A DNA stretch of 64,000 bases from Lycocorax pyrrhopterus obiensis (lineage: Eukaryota > Chordata > Aves > Passeriformes > Paradisaeidae). Within the stretch, counting starts at the first letter, position 1, and each line of letters starts with the position of its first letter. Positions 12,201-27,200 of the stretch are shown here, piece after piece. The stretch is from NCBI GenBank assembly GCA_014706295.1, contig JACSVZ010000002.1, positions 132,379,431-132,443,430 of the forward strand, written 5' to 3'. The position numbers and the translations under genes were made by a program. Under the pieces are notes generated by a model. That model had not been told where the DNA came from, made no database searches, and saw only the letters and a list, made by a program, of their open reading frames with translations.

Positions 12201-15200
12201 CTCTATATAGTTAATGCAAAACAATTCAGAGTGCATAAAAGTAAAAAAGCAGAATAGCCTGCTTTATTTTTCTGTGTCTGTGCCCATTTATACTGTCAAT
12301 AGTAACGTTAGTGCCCAGGTGTAGTGCTGGAGTAGTTTTTTGGAGGTTTTTTTTTTTTAAAGTGCATGAGCGCCTCGCTGTCCTGTTGACCTTTGAAAAC
12401 ATTCCCCCATATGCCTTATCCGTACCCTGGCAGGATTTTTGATTAATCTTCCCATAACCTTTGAATAGCTAATATGAAAGTTCAGACCATTATATGTGTA
12501 CATATATATACATAGATATATATGCAGACACATATATGTGTGTATATGTATATTGCATGTGTTGGGGTGAATGACGGTGAAGAGTTTGCAGATAGACTCG
12601 TTCTTGTTGCAGATATATTGGACATTTAGCTGCTGAGTGGTTTGGCTGCCTGAGCAGTTGCACAGCCCGGGATCTGAACTCTTGCCTGGATAGTTCAGCT
12701 GATGGGTGATGAAGCTCAGTCCTGCCGAGCCTGCCCCCACGGGCACCTGGCCTGCCGGCCGGTCCCTGGGGACTTTACAGCGCAGGGGTTTTTAGGATCA
12801 GCTGCCATCCTTTGCCCTCTGGACGCTGATCTTCAGGCGCTGACCGGTAGGCAGCGCCTGGCGCGGACGGCTGTGGGAAGAGCACTGCTGGGAGCAGTCC
12901 AGCTTATCAGCCGCTGCATGCTGGGCTGTCCCCACGCTTTGTTCGCAGCCCTTTGACAGTCTAAGTGCATGTGTTGCCTTTGCTGTTCGGTTGAAGGACA
13001 AAAATAAGCTTATATCTTTGCAAACATCTTTCGCAGCAGAACAGCATCGTTTGTCCCACAGGCCTGTTTACTACCCTTTTCTTTCTGTACACCACCGCCA
13101 CCCTCTACCAGCTCTTTGAACTCCAGATTTTCCTGGAGTAGGAAACTTCAACTATTGTCTTTTAAACTTGGCAACCTACTTTGTACTCTGACAAAATAGT
13201 TCATTCTTATCTATGTAAATGTTAAATTGATTACATTTTTAAATGTTTGAAAAGCTTTTAGATTAAACACAACTTCATATACTTTTAGTCTATTGTGGAA
13301 GCTGCAGAAAGTAATGCTGCTTTTTTAAAAGCACCTTATTAAAACAGAAATCAAATTCATGTGTGTTTGATGGTTTTCTTTTACCTGTGTTAAATCAGGA
13401 TGCACTAATAATGCATATTAAACTTACAAGTATTCGTATTTATAATATATATATCTTATATACATTTATAACTAAAATATTTTGTTTCTATTGATGACTT
13501 TCAGTCCTGAAAAACTTTTGTTGTTCTACACATGTAATTTTAACTGAATTGAGAAAATACAGATTACAACTGATATTTCCTGCTGGCAGCAGTAGCTGAT
13601 TATTACCCACAGCTCAGGTACGGACATGGAGTATATGGGCCCTCGAATGAGTTCATACCATGTTCCTTGGTAGTTTAAAGGATGGTTGGCATTGCACTAA
13701 TGTTTTTGACATTCCCATGTTTTGCAGTTCTGCTGTTAAGTAGCAGCTTTTAGCAGGCATGTAGCAACAAGACACTGACACTTAAACTGCCTTGGCCTCC
13801 TGCAAAATCCTTACGTACCAAATTGAGTGTATTTAACTTGCCTTTGATCTAAATTCATCAATGTGACTTCCAGTGGGAAGAACCTAGTCTTTTCTCAACC
13901 TTGCTTTGAATCTATTGAACTTGAAAATTTCATCCTTAATTTAGTTTCATGTGTTGGGACATTTATTTATCATGACTTAGTTAATTGTGCATGAATTAGA
14001 AGTCAGAGATTCTTGGCAGCTGCTTCACTATGGCCATCAGCAGATTGCCACCCTTGCCAGCCCATTTAGGATTGCATGAAGGCATTAATCTCTCGGGGTG
14101 TGATGCTAATCTTGTTTGCATCCAGGCCAGAATAACTCTATTGTAACAATAGTGTAGGGTTAAATCAACCATGCCATACTTGCTCCACTGTTTTTAATTG
14201 AAACAGATTATCATTGTAAAAGTGGCTAAAGATACTGTGACTATTGTTAGCATAGCTCTGTGAGTGTGAAGAGTAATTACTGTCTCCTGAGATCATTTAT
14301 GTGCACTGTGATTGGCAGTGGCTGTATTTCCTGGCTATCACATCTGAAAACTTATATATTTATAAATATATTTGGTTTAGGGTTTGAGGCTGTACTTCAA
14401 TTGTGTAGTGACTGGATAGTAGGTGTGTTTGTATGGTACTGTAAATTATTAATAATTAATTTTTAATTATTAATCATTAAGGTGCCCTGTGAGAAGCAAG
14501 GGAGTTGGTGATCCTTCTGGGTCCCTTCCAACTTGAGATATTCCGTGACTAATTATTCATTATTTAGGTAGGTGTTATTTCCTGTAAAGCAGGTAACATA
14601 GTTACATGAGTAGCAATGTGTATCTTTGATATAGGTAGGAATCTGAGGTGCACAGTGTTGTATAATTGTAGAAATACAGATTTAAGCCTGCCTTTGCTTC
14701 AGTGACTGAAATACAGTTATGTAAGCAACAAAGTTGAAATGTTGTTGCTTTAGGTCACAAGAACTGTATCAAAGAGGTGACATGGCTTAACACTGAGACA
14801 GTTGGTGTCTGTCATTGTTTAACTTAGTTAACCTCAGTGTTAACTAGATTAATGAAGCTAAATGTTTTAACATGGTAGGTAGACCTCAGTGGTTAGGAGA
14901 ACAGGTTGTTACTGTCTTAGATATCTGACTCCAGTGGCTGAACAAAGGCTCAAATCCTCTGTGTATCTCAGCAATTCAAGGTATTTCCTGTCTCTTACAA
15001 TAAAGGTTTGCCACAGATGATTGTAACAAAGACCTTGATATTTCAGTCCACAGTTTTCTATATTATCTAGGTATCTCTGTGACATTAATCAGCAGAGTAC
15101 AGGAGACTATTTTCACTTACTTGTTTTGGCATATGCTGGTAGTTATCATACATCAGAACCCCGGAAACTAATCATCTCTGGTAATGCATTTCTCTAGGAT

Positions 15201-18200
15201 CAGTCTGAGATGAGGTACAACAGAGTGTTTGGAATGTCTGCATGGAATAGTGAACTTGATTCTTTTGTGTCTTGGGGTTGTAAGCCTGCTAAGCATAAAA
15301 CAGAGAAGCATGCTGAGCACAGGATCCACATATAGTTCTAGGTTGCAATTTACTTCTTGGCAAAGCACATTTAAGAATTTAGACATTTATTCTGTGTTTT
15401 GCACCATTTGTTTTCACTTGTCTCAGTTGTTTTACTATTTGTAGAACCACAGCATAACTGGATTTCTGAGGTAGCTTGGCTTTGCCACTGGAGAAAATAT
15501 AACATAGACACACCTCATAAGGAATCTAGGACTTAGTAAGGTGTTCATGTTTTGTTAGTGGAAAGTTTGCATCCCACAGTCCTCAGTTCTTCACTGATAC
15601 TGCTTGAGGCACTGCCCCTCTTACTGTTACAGACTACATCATCTTTGACTTTACAATTGCTATTAGTTTGCTGGTTTGGTTTTTTATATTTGTGTTGTTG
15701 TTTTTTTGAGATTGTTAGTGTATTCTAGCTTGCCTTATATTTACTGAGTTTTGTTTCCTGTTGTCAAGAAGATGAGAATTTATGTTTCAGGGTTTATATT
15801 GGCTGTGTGAGGCTCCATTTCTGTTTTTTCAAGAGTCTGGTTCCATTCTAACATTTTTAACATTCTCATCACCCAATGTGCAGATTTGCATCTCTTCTTC
15901 ATATGACAGGGCAGTGGTTGCTAATGCTTGAAATGCCAGGCGCCTTAGTTTCCTGGAAAAGCGAATTTTGTGTGTTTGTGCCACATACAGACACTGAACT
16001 TCCTGAAGAGAGGAGGATTATGGTATAAGATTCTGAGTTTAATCCCAGACTTGGATGCTTAGGACACCAATGTGTGCATGCATGCAATTTACCCAGCTAA
16101 CCACTTGGGTAAAATGTGGTTCGTGGTTGGGACATCCATGGTTCACATAAAGTGCCTTTGAAGCAACTGGATCTTACTGTCAGTGAGCTTGTGATCTTGG
16201 CTTTACTTTTTGCTTCCAGACTATGCAGCTGGAGGAGCAAATACTTTGGTTTTGGTAAGATTTTGCTTTTATGGTCCATCAGGAAATGCAGACATACTAT
16301 TTTCTATGAGGAAACTTTTCCATTTTGGCTAGCTGGAAATTAAGCCCACATTTAAAAATACCTCATTGTTAGCAGAGTTCCAGGCACGATTCACTAACAC
16401 TTCTGCTTTTCTTAAGTGGTAAAAGTAGGCAGTTGCTGAAATAAATGTGTGTTTTACAAATCCCATTTGTGTGTGCTTGAGGCAAAGTTTTACATTTTAT
16501 AGAGTTTTTTGGTTGAGCAAACTCATTGGCTGTAAAATCTGTTAGAGTTTCTTGAGGGACTCCATACTTTTGTTGAAAGGGATAATTCAGATGGTATACT
16601 ATGTATACTTCAGTTTTCAAAAACGTGGTCATGGCCTATGTTTTTTTAAGAAACTGCTGGTAACCCACTGGAGACTTTGTTTTCCCATGCCTGCCTAAAG
16701 AACAAGAAGAAAAGTAGGAATAAATAAATAAATAAATGTTTTTTCCCAATAAGAGATATCAAATCCTGAGCTGATAGTTTCATGCTATACCAAATAAATT
16801 ACTAGAGTGGTTGCCCTTAGTTACTTGTACTGAAACCTCTGATACCCAACTAATTCATAAATGGACCTAGAAGAGGGAGATAGATACTAAATTTGCTGAG
16901 AAAACAAAATGGGTTGAAAGAATTGCAGAAAGATCTTGTGCTAGAAGCAACTAGACAATAAAATGGTAGCTGGGATTTATGGTGGGGAAATGCAGAGTAA
17001 CAAGTATGGGGGAAAATAACTCCCAGAGTAATAAATATGGGGGGGAAGTAACACCCATTAGCCATACAAGTGGGTGAGCACAGTATTTTATCAGTTACTG
17101 TCACTCAGAAAGTCTTTGTTGTCACTGGAAATGTGATGTCAGTGTTCAAATGTAGTCAAGGCAAACAGAAGGCAAAGTATATTATGAAAGGAACAGAAAT
17201 CAAAATTAAAGCATTACCATACTAATATATATATATATATAAATGATAGCAGGAGGACAAAATTACATGGAAAAAGTATAGTGCAATCTGTTAGCTGTTT
17301 GTCAAAACACACATTAGGCTGCAAAACCACAAGTTACAATGAACAGGTAAAATGCAGTATTTTCTCAGCACTGCCTGCTTAAATTATGCAGGATAGCTTA
17401 CTGCTGTAGTATTTACAAAGGGTTTAAGCTTAAATGATGAAGATAAGATGCGTTTCAGGAAGAAAGGTTCGTCACTGTCTTTTCAACACAGTGGTTGTGT
17501 TACAACGTGCAGCTTGTTTCGTAAACCCTTGATTGTAGGAAACTGGGAGAGATATTGGGTTGTCTTATTACAAACCCCCTCGCTACCAGCCAGGATGGAG
17601 TGAGGTGCCCAGCTGAATGGTCTAACTCAGGAGGTCAGCTTGTGTTTTCAGAACATCAAACTTCTTGCTCTTGTGCTCATACTTTCAAGTGTCAGAAGGT
17701 AAATATTTTTAGCAAGCTGAAAGAAATAAAATAAATACTGTAAGGACAGTTACTGTTGGCAGCCAAGTCCTTGGAATTCTACTTTGATTGCTTTATAGGC
17801 TAAATATTGCATTCTTCCTAAAAATTTGCATTTTTCAGTTTATCGGTTAGGGTGGTTTTGCATTTAAATAAAATATGCTCTTTAAACAAGTGTTTAGACA
17901 ATGGCAACATGCTTTAGTAAAACTCTTGCAAACATTTTATTTATGCTTGTCATTCATTATCTACCTCTAATATACAGTATCATTATAGGTATTGTGATTC
18001 TTGTGATATTTTAGCTTTTAAGTAGCTTCATATGACAGAAACTCTGTTGGAGTGGTAAAGGTTGGTTTTAATGTCCTGACTTTTTTCACTGGCCGTTTTC
18101 TTTATGTTAATTTTCTGTATCAAAGGAGCAAGCTTAAAATATGTATCCTTATTAGCTATGTTGGAAAATGCTATTTAAAAAGTGTTGAGTTGCTTATCAA

Positions 18201-21200
18201 AATAGTTGGTAAAATATCTCTGTTGGTAAAGTTGGTTTCATTGATACAAATATTGAGATTTTAAAAAATCTTTGCTTTTCTAGATAAGATTGCTGAAAAA
18301 GTTTTTGGCAGGTAGTCCAAAACTTGCTCTAGAAAATTAATTTCACTTTTTATTGAGTGAGATGAACTATGGGTGACAAAAAGGAAGAATTCACAACAAT
18401 CAAGACAAATTCTACAAGACAATGTCAAAAGTAAACTCAATTTCTGTAACAATTGAATATGACTACCCAGGCTATTGTCTTTATCCTAAGTTCCAGGAAG
18501 AACAGAGCAAATATAAATTAACGACTGAGAAGAAAAGAAAAATCATAATTATGCAAAGGGAATTTAATTCATTTAGAGTAAACTCCTGACTACTTTTTTC
18601 ATCTGAAGCTGTGCAGCCTTTAGGAAATAATCTAACTTATGGAACTGGAACACAGTATACCAGAACTGCCTTTCTCTCCTTGTCATGAAATATTCAAATC
18701 TTGGGTTCCAGCAAAGACAGCTTCAGAGCAGGCATCCAGAGAGGGGATCAAACTTCTGTGTGCCTGTTGTAATTGCATGTGCAGATGCAGCACACAGCTG
18801 GAGTGCTCTGAAGGGTACTGCCAACATTTTTTTGGTTTATCATGAAGCACTTTTATGTTACTTTTGCTCTGCTGTATCTTCTTCCTTCCTCCCCACACAT
18901 TCCTGTATTTATTACCAAGGTCCCTTGAGGACTTGTAGATACTCTATTTTGTAAGGGAAATTTATTTATCAATGTCTTTTCTTTTAAACTGCATGTTCAG
19001 TAGTAAGACTTGCTCTTTGGGTAAGGATATATATATATATATGTATATATTTGGGATACTTAAAAGCTGAAAAACATAAGGATGCTGTTCTGGACTCAGA
19101 ATCTAATCCTTCCTTTTACAGCCATTGGTTGAATGTTTGAAAGACATAGATATTGGTGGCAAAGAATTAAAAAAAAAATCTTACTAAATAAAAATCTTAC
19201 TAAAAGCTTGGCCTAATTTGAAAATTCCATACAGTGTCCCTGTTTAACATCACATTTTACAGTGTGTTAAATATTGTTTTAGCTTTCCTGACACATGAAT
19301 TTTACTATTTACATGTGGTGTGAAGGTTCCTTATTCCTGAAATACAAGAGCTTTAAACAAAAAGACAGCTTAAAAAGCACTTAGGCTAACGTGATGCTGC
19401 AGCTGGATTTCACCCTCAGCCATGGGTTGGTTCCCTCGCAGTGGTGTTTAAATCAGTTTGTCACAGTCTCACAAGCTGGAGCAGGAAGGGGTACCTGGCG
19501 TGGCAGGCAGTGCTGTGAGCAGCACCCTGCACTGCATCCAGAGCTTACTGGTTGGAGCAGCAGCGGGATCGGAGCCTTCCAGCACAAGCACACCCCCCCA
19601 GCTGGGCTGCCCTGCCCTCTGCTTCCCTCCCTCTTCCCTGGGGCTCCTTGCAGGCCTGGTGAGCGGGCTGGAGCTGACTGACCCGTCCTGCCTTGCCACC
19701 CCAGTGCTTCTGTGTGGCTCAGATGTCGCATCATGTGTGTGCCTTGTGTCCTGGCAGTGCCTGGCACCTCGTGGCCCTACCTGGTCTGGAATGGAGTGTC
19801 CATGCCCAGAGTCACCGAGAGGTCATCAACACATGGTTGGCTGCTTCAGTTTTATTTCTGCTCGTGCTCTCTCACACGAGGCCCTGCTTCCACAGCCCCC
19901 CAGCTCCTCTGCTCCCTCCTGTGGCCCCGCTGCTGTGGACATTGGGCCCACGTAGGATTAGGAGTGTGCCTGGTGATTCTGTCAGTGTGGCAGCTCTCAC
20001 TTCCATAAGCTGTGCTTAAATCAGTGCAGAGCACTTGCAAAAATAACTGATAACTCCTGCTTTGTCTGGAATTTGCACACACAGTAGTACTTTGGCCAAA
20101 ACAATTTGCCCTAATAATAAAGCTGAGAAAATGTAGAACAGAAAGGCTGGGGTTTTTTACTTAAAAGCCTGTCTGACTATTGAATTGAGCAGAAAAAGTT
20201 AAACTTCATTCTATGAATTCTCTAGTGAGAACAGTCATCAGTTACTCACTGCCTGGTACTTGGTAACACAGGCAAAGAAATTCTCAGTCATGTTGAGAGA
20301 GATTTGAAATGAGATGTTTAAAAATGAGAAATAATGATATTTGGACCTCATTAATCAAAAAAATCCCAAATTTCTTTACAGTTAGAGAAGACGAGTTCAA
20401 CACACCACTCACAGGAGCGAAAATGTAATCTAACAGGAACTACAGGAACAGACACACCTTGAAAAACCTCAGGGCATTTGTTTAGAAGCTGACTGGTGTA
20501 CAAAGGAACTCAGTGTTTTGCTCTATTTTTTAAATATGTTGGGCATTCATAATACCTTTCAGATTTCTAATGTTGTAAAATAGGAAAAATGAGGTTTGGA
20601 TAGTCAGAGATTGTCCAAGAGCCTGGGGCAAGCGCTGGGCTTGAAGTGCTAATGGATCCTCTTGCCACTCAGGCCAGTGGGTTTTGCTTTTTCAAAACTG
20701 CTGAACAAACACCATTTTCTAGTATCTTTTCAAACCTATGTAGGATCAAATGTGAGCCCTAAAGATGAAAGTTAGTTTTGGTGCTTTGAATTATCTTTTT
20801 AAAATTGCTAACCAAAGCCTTTTTCTACCCTGTAGCCTTTCCTTATTCTTATGAATCTTCACTGTTCACCAGACGTCCACACATTTCTGTGCAGAGCCTT
20901 TGTCCCTGCCTGCCTAGACCAGATTCACGTGATTCACCCTTGTCGAAGCCTCTGTGAGAAAGTGTATTCGGACTGTAAGCAGTTGATGGACACTTTTGGA
21001 ATTGCATGGCCTGAAGAGCTGGAATGTAACAGGTATTTTTCATATTGAGAGATGGTGGGAGTGGTATTTTCATATTTGACCCAGACTGAGTTGAAAATCT
21101 GAGGCAGAATGTTAAATATCACCTAGCTGTAACTTCCTTAGTATGCTGACCCTGCAGTGCTTATGCATGGGACCATTTCTTTATTAAAACTTTTTTGTTA

Positions 21201-24200
21201 TTCAAATGATCACCTGCATTTTCTGCAGCAGTTCTTTTCAATAATCAGATCCCTGCAATAGCTTTTTTACTGTAAATTCCTAAAAGTTTTAAATATTATA
21301 TGTTACAGCATAGATTTTGCTTTGGTATCTGATCTCTAAGCTAGGGATGATCATGCTTACTTTATTAGGGGTTTTAGAAGTAACTGCTCATAAGATAATG
21401 AAATATAGAATATTCTGTATTTGAACAGACACAGAACATTAAACAGTAGAAACCTTATCTTGCTCCTAACTGCTTAAATGTGCAAACCTAGTCTTGTGTT
21501 GCTTTTCCTGTACTGCCTGCCAACTCTCTTGTTTGAAATGTCACCTTTTCCTCAAAGGTGTTCACGTGTCTGTTTCAGATAGAGGACAGTTAACACTTCA
21601 TTTGGGGAAAAGATGTCTGTATGTTTTAAATGGAAACCACTGGAAGCACTCCAGTGCAATCTTCTTGAGATTCTGAACTCCAACTGTGCATATTTATAAA
21701 TCATTAAGGCCAGATTTTTTTGTTGTTGTTGTTTGTTTGTTAACACACATCAGGTCAAGAGGTACAGAAAAGGAGCAGAGACTGGAAACTCAAATAATTT
21801 TTCTAACCCACATGCAGTTGATAATCTGTGATAAGGCTGAGGGACAGCTGGGACAGTAGTTCTGTGCCTGACCTCTGATAGAAATCACTATTGGAGTGAA
21901 TATGACAAGTGGCATTAATGCCATTTCCCATAGTTCTGCAGAAAAATAGGATTTGTGGGGTTTTACAACAAGAAGGCATTAACTTCTCCCATCTTCTGTG
22001 AAGGTCTATGTAACAATAGTGCCCCTCAGCACAGCAAATATCTTCAAGGATTGTTTTGAAAAATTAGGACAATTACAAGTGAATCCAATTATTCAGTATA
22101 TCTTTAAAATGACATTTTAAACCAAATTATGTTTTTTGCAGGATTTAGTGCAGCTTTAAATTATTTTATGACTGCTAGCATTTACTGAAAATGAACCTTT
22201 CCTGTTCATATGTGAAGTGATATCTCCCTGGTAGCCAGTAGTGAATAGTCCATGTCAATGTTCTGAGAAATCCAGGATGTTCTTAGAGCAGCAGAGATCC
22301 TGCTGCTGGAGCCCATGGAAGAGGAGCTGGTGTGAGCATGGGCAGTAACTGGAATACTGAGATTCACACTTCTGTATTCCTGCAGACGTACATGAAGCCA
22401 ATTAACACAATGCTTGAATGAAGTTCACTCTGTTTTCACATGTACTGCTCCAACCTGTGGTTAATGGAAGAATCTGCCATAGAATCAGTTTTCTTACCAA
22501 TTAGTCTGGATTTACTTAGACAGCGTGATAATGCAGTAAAACAAAGAACTGAAGGAGTTTTTAGCTTGAGTTGAGCTTGCATACTGAATTGAGAGACTCT
22601 TGTAATAATGTTTGACAAAGGCTGTTGAGGTAACAGAATTTTACTTAAAAAGCTAGAATGCAGAACTTGTTCCTTTTAAACATACACTTAAACTTGGAAT
22701 GCATATGAACATAAATCCCATTTTGAGTAAATGCTTACCTGCTTGAGTTATATAATCTCATTTGAAGGTACATCCAGCACTGCTAATACGGTATTATCTA
22801 CATACAAAGATTGTGTCTTGTGTCCAGTTAAACCCTTAAACAATTTAATCTTGAGCAGTTTTTCAATGAACACTATAGAGCTAGAAAATTGCTAAGATAT
22901 TAATTTTTTACAGTGCTTGTATTTTCTGCCTATTTTTTTTTCAGTTAGGTAGTTTATCGTTGCTGAATAGCAGTACAACACAAAAAATTATAATAATCAT
23001 GTGCTAGTCATCAGTTATGATGTCAGTCTTCTTCCTTAATTGAAGCTTGCATTTCGACAAGATTCTTTGCTGTCTTCAACAGTCTGTTATCGAAATTTAA
23101 AGAAAATAGCTACTGTAAATATTTTATATACATATGTAAAAGTTTAGTAGAATCTTAAAGTGTAGAATGGTTGCAATTTGAGTCGTGTTTCTTAAACTAT
23201 AAAACAACAGCTAGGGAGCAACCTTTAAACACATTTGAAGTCTTCTAAAATGCAGATATTCGAAGTTGGGCTTTTATAATGCCATCTGATTTTTTTTTTT
23301 CATATAATGCACATTTGCATTATCTATAAAATTTTAACAGTGCTTAGGATCAGATTTTTCTCATATTTCTCAGATGTAATTCTAGTTGAGAATGAGGGCT
23401 ATTGAGATATTTTCTCTTCTGTTTATTTATTTAGACTAATCAATTGTGATGAGACTGTTCCTGCCACTGCTGCTGTAACCACAAACATGCATGGAACCCA
23501 GAAGACCCCAAGCCAGATCCGAAGGGATTATGGATTCTGGTGTCCCCGACACCTACACACTAGCAATGGACAAGGCTACAAGTTTCTAGGAATTGATCAG
23601 TGTGCACCCCCATGTCCCAATATGTACTTCAAAAATTATGAATTGGATGTGGCAAAAAGCTTCATTGGAATAGTTTCAATCTTTTGTCTTTGTGCTACAC
23701 TTTTCACATTCCTGACTTTTCTGATTGATGTTAAAAGGTTTAGATACCCAGAGAGACCAATCATATATTACTCTGTCTGTTACAGCATAGTTTCTCTAAT
23801 GTACTTTATTGGATTTTTACTTGGGAACAGAACTGCCTGTAATGAGGCAGATGATAAGTTAGAAATTGGTGAAACGGTTGTTCTTGGCTCCCAAAACAAA
23901 GCCTGTACTGTCCTTTTCATGGTTTTGTACTTTTTCACTATGGCAGGAACTATCTGGTGGGTGATTCTGACAATCACTTGGTTCCTTGCAGCGGGAAGAA
24001 AATGGAGCTGTGAAGCTATTGCACAAAAGGCCATGTGGTTCCATGCTGTTGCCTGGGGAATACCTGGTTTTCTAACCATTATGCTCCTTGCAATGAACAA
24101 AGTCGAAGGGGACAATATCAGTGGAGTTTGTTTTGTGGGTCTCTATGACCTGGACGCCTCTCTGTACTTCGTGCTTTTGCCGTTGTGCCTTTGTGTCTTT

Positions 24201-27200
24201 TTCGGTCTCTCTCTCCTTTTAGCTGGCATTATTTCTCTAAACCACGTGCGGCAGGTCATTCAGCACGATGGCAGGAACCAGGAGAAGCTCAAGAAATTCA
24301 TGATCCGAATTGGAGTTTTTAGTGGTTTGTACTTGGTGCCACTTGTGGCTCTTCTTGGATGTTACGCTTATGAACTGGTGAACCGGAAAATCTGGGAAAC
24401 TACTTGGGTGTTTGACCACTGTGACCAGTACCATATTCCTTGTCCCTATCAGGCAAGTAACATTTTCCTTTATAAATAATACTGTAAAGTTAATTAGGAA
24501 AAACCCGTATGCATATCTGCCATGAAATGAGTAAATTATTTTCATGTAATCAGTTCAAAAACATGGAGTGATTAATTCCTCTTTAAGTCAAAATCAATGG
24601 AATGTTACTTTTGCTTTGAAAATTTTAATCTAGTTGGTAGCATTCAGCAATTAAATTCCAACTTGCAGCTCTAACAGAATATATAACTTTTTTATGATAT
24701 TTGAACTTCATGTTACAAATTGTGATGGAGGAGGGTCATTCTTCACAATATTTGTTTCTAAAAGTATTTGCTTGTACTTGGGTGCCAAGTTCAGTATCAA
24801 ACTACGTAAGTTGAATTTTCATCAATGTCAGTTGAAGCCAAAATAATGATTTCTGAAAATTGAGACTAAATTGGATTTTAAATGCTGCTTATAACCACAG
24901 ATTTAAAATCACTTTTTTCTTTTCTTTTCTTCAAAGTGTAGAAGTGTAAACCACTTGAAATTACAGAACAAATTTCCAATATATTTTTTCCACAATAGCT
25001 GTCATTTGCAGGCTGATTTTCAGAAATGTGAAGAATTCTTTATAAAGAAACCTACCAAAAAAAAGCAAATAAGGAAAAAAAACCTCAACCACACTTAAAA
25101 TTGTAGAGGTGGTTGTATTTAACGTTTGCCTCTTAAAAGCCAACTTCCTTGGAAAGACTTTTAAATTAAATCTGCCTATGTTCATTAAAACTGTTGCAGT
25201 TGCTAGGAGTTTTATATACTTACAAGTATTGTTTCTTTACATTTAAGAACAAATATGTCAGAAGACAGTGTCATCAAGAGAAATACAAGTGTCTCATGTC
25301 ATCTTTCATTGCATCACACTTCCCATCTATGTTTTTGCTGCAATAAACTATCGTTAAAAATGAGGAATAAAACCACAGGCATTATGGAATGATAAGGATT
25401 GATCTCTTTGTGTTCTTAAACGTTACTTACTATCCTCTGGATTGAAGTCAGTGTAGGCTGAGAGTAGCACAGCTCACAGACAAGACAACTTAATTATTTT
25501 GCCATCCAATATTGTTTATTAACAAATGTATTTTGACTTCAGTGGGTTTTATTCTGAGCTCTGTATAAACCTAAATGCTTTGGAATATACAAGTTTGAAA
25601 ACAAGACTTTTATGGTTTTAAAAAATATCAATAAACTTGTTTTGTAGTGCTTGACTATAACAGCTTGGCATAATAACACAGAGCATGTATTTGTAGCCTT
25701 TAGTTAGCCCATTGGAAGGAAGAAATAGCAACATTAAATATTACACAAAGATCTACTCTATGGGATCTGTCCCTATAATAGACAGTGTGTGCTGATTGTG
25801 GAATAGCTTAAAGTGGCGTACTTGGCCTTGGTTTACCTGAGCTGGCTTGTAGACTTTTGTTACATTTGCCAGATGAAAACCAAATAAAAACAAACTGAAG
25901 TAGCTAATGTTACCTGGCTAACAAAAATAGTGACTTTCATAGATGGGTCTGGCAGATGAGACAAGTAGCATAAATTAAATTTGCAGCATGAGAGCAGAAG
26001 ATAATGATCTCTCACTGAGTTAAATGTCTCAGCTCCTATGATACAGTTCTGCAAATAGGTGGATTAATTTTGCAATAAACAGAAAGCTACCGTGTAGTTC
26101 CCTGCGGCTCCTTGAAGATGCTGTCTAATCAGATTAACTCCCCACTAATCCTTCCAGTACCTGAACTAGAAGGGAACCTACAAGAAAGAGGAAGAGAGAC
26201 TTTTTACAAGGGCATGTAGTGACAGGACAAGGGGGAATAGCTTTGAACTGAAAAGAGAGTAAGTTTAGATTAGATATTAGGAAGAAATCCTTTACTTTGA
26301 AGGTGGAGAGTCACTGAAACAGGTTTCCCAGAGAAGTTACGGATGCCTCATCCCTGGAAGTGTTCAAGGCCAGGCTGGATGGGGCTTTGTTCAACCTGGT
26401 CTGGTGGGAAGTGTCCCTGCCTGTGGCAGCTGGGGTGGAACTTGATGATCTTTAAGGTCCCTTCCAACCCAAACCATTCTGTGATTCTGTGATCCACTTG
26501 CTGTTTCTTTTAAGTTGAAGGGATCAATCTTTTACACTTGCCTCTGGAGAACATGTTTACTAATACTATTGCTCCTCAAATTACCTTTCCTTTCAATTTA
26601 GAAGAAAAACATTTCCTTCTGACAGATCTCTTCTGTGTGTCTATTCAGCTGAACCACATCTGACTTGACTGTACATGTCTAATGTTTGTCCCCGGTACAA
26701 GCCTCAACAAAGAACAACTGTCATAAGGAGAAAGTCTCTCACTTAAGAAATTTATTTGTTTTCCTCATTTAAAAAAATAAATCAACAAGTATATTTTCTT
26801 CCTTACATTTATTAAACTTTGTTATCTTCTAGGCAAAGGCACTAGCAAGACCGGAAATATTTTTGTTTCTGATGAAATATTTGCTAACATTAATTGTTGG
26901 CATATCTCCCGTGTTCTGGGTGGGAAGTAAAAAGACCTGTTCCGAATGGGCCAATTTCTTCAACAGAAACCGCAAAAGAGAGTAAGAAATTTTTTTTCTC
27001 TGTTTTTTAAAGTGTATACTTAAATTTGGCTTTCAGACATGTTTCTTTATATATAGCTCAGGTATCAAAATATTGTCCTCAGACTCTAAATGCTGCTTTG
27101 GGCATCAGCGGAAGTCCATTGGAGTCTGGGGAAGTTTGTCAAAAGCCATGACTTTTTAACAACATTCTCAGAAGACAGAAAATATCTTCCTCTCTCTCTT

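Larger units (their letters stand above)
3255..20835 (+). other. FZD6: FZD6 intron 2 (17.6 kb, first within the CDS)
   Basis: Large intron between the two cysteine-rich-domain exons, with a GTAAGT donor and a CCCTGTAG acceptor. It holds a possible DNA-transposon relic (8691-9013), CR1 3' ends (about 12150 and 14500), a possible diverged CR1 piece (about 9650-10010), AT and CA-type microsatellites and a CpG-rich patch (12700-12960). No additional exon is recognisable; short open frames are scattered with no domain. Confidence 0.85.

Noticed and set aside
19453..20019. Cluster of overlapping frames of 76 to 165 codons on both strands
   Set aside because: A moderately GC-rich intronic patch in FZD6 intron 2. 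The frames contradict each other in all directions and show no protein family.
23487..24479. 330-residue single-exon Frizzled reading frame taken as a complete gene
   Set aside because: It is the middle FZD6 exon read from an internal Met and through the GC donor into the intron. The cysteine-rich domain and TM7 are on neighbouring exons that join in phase.
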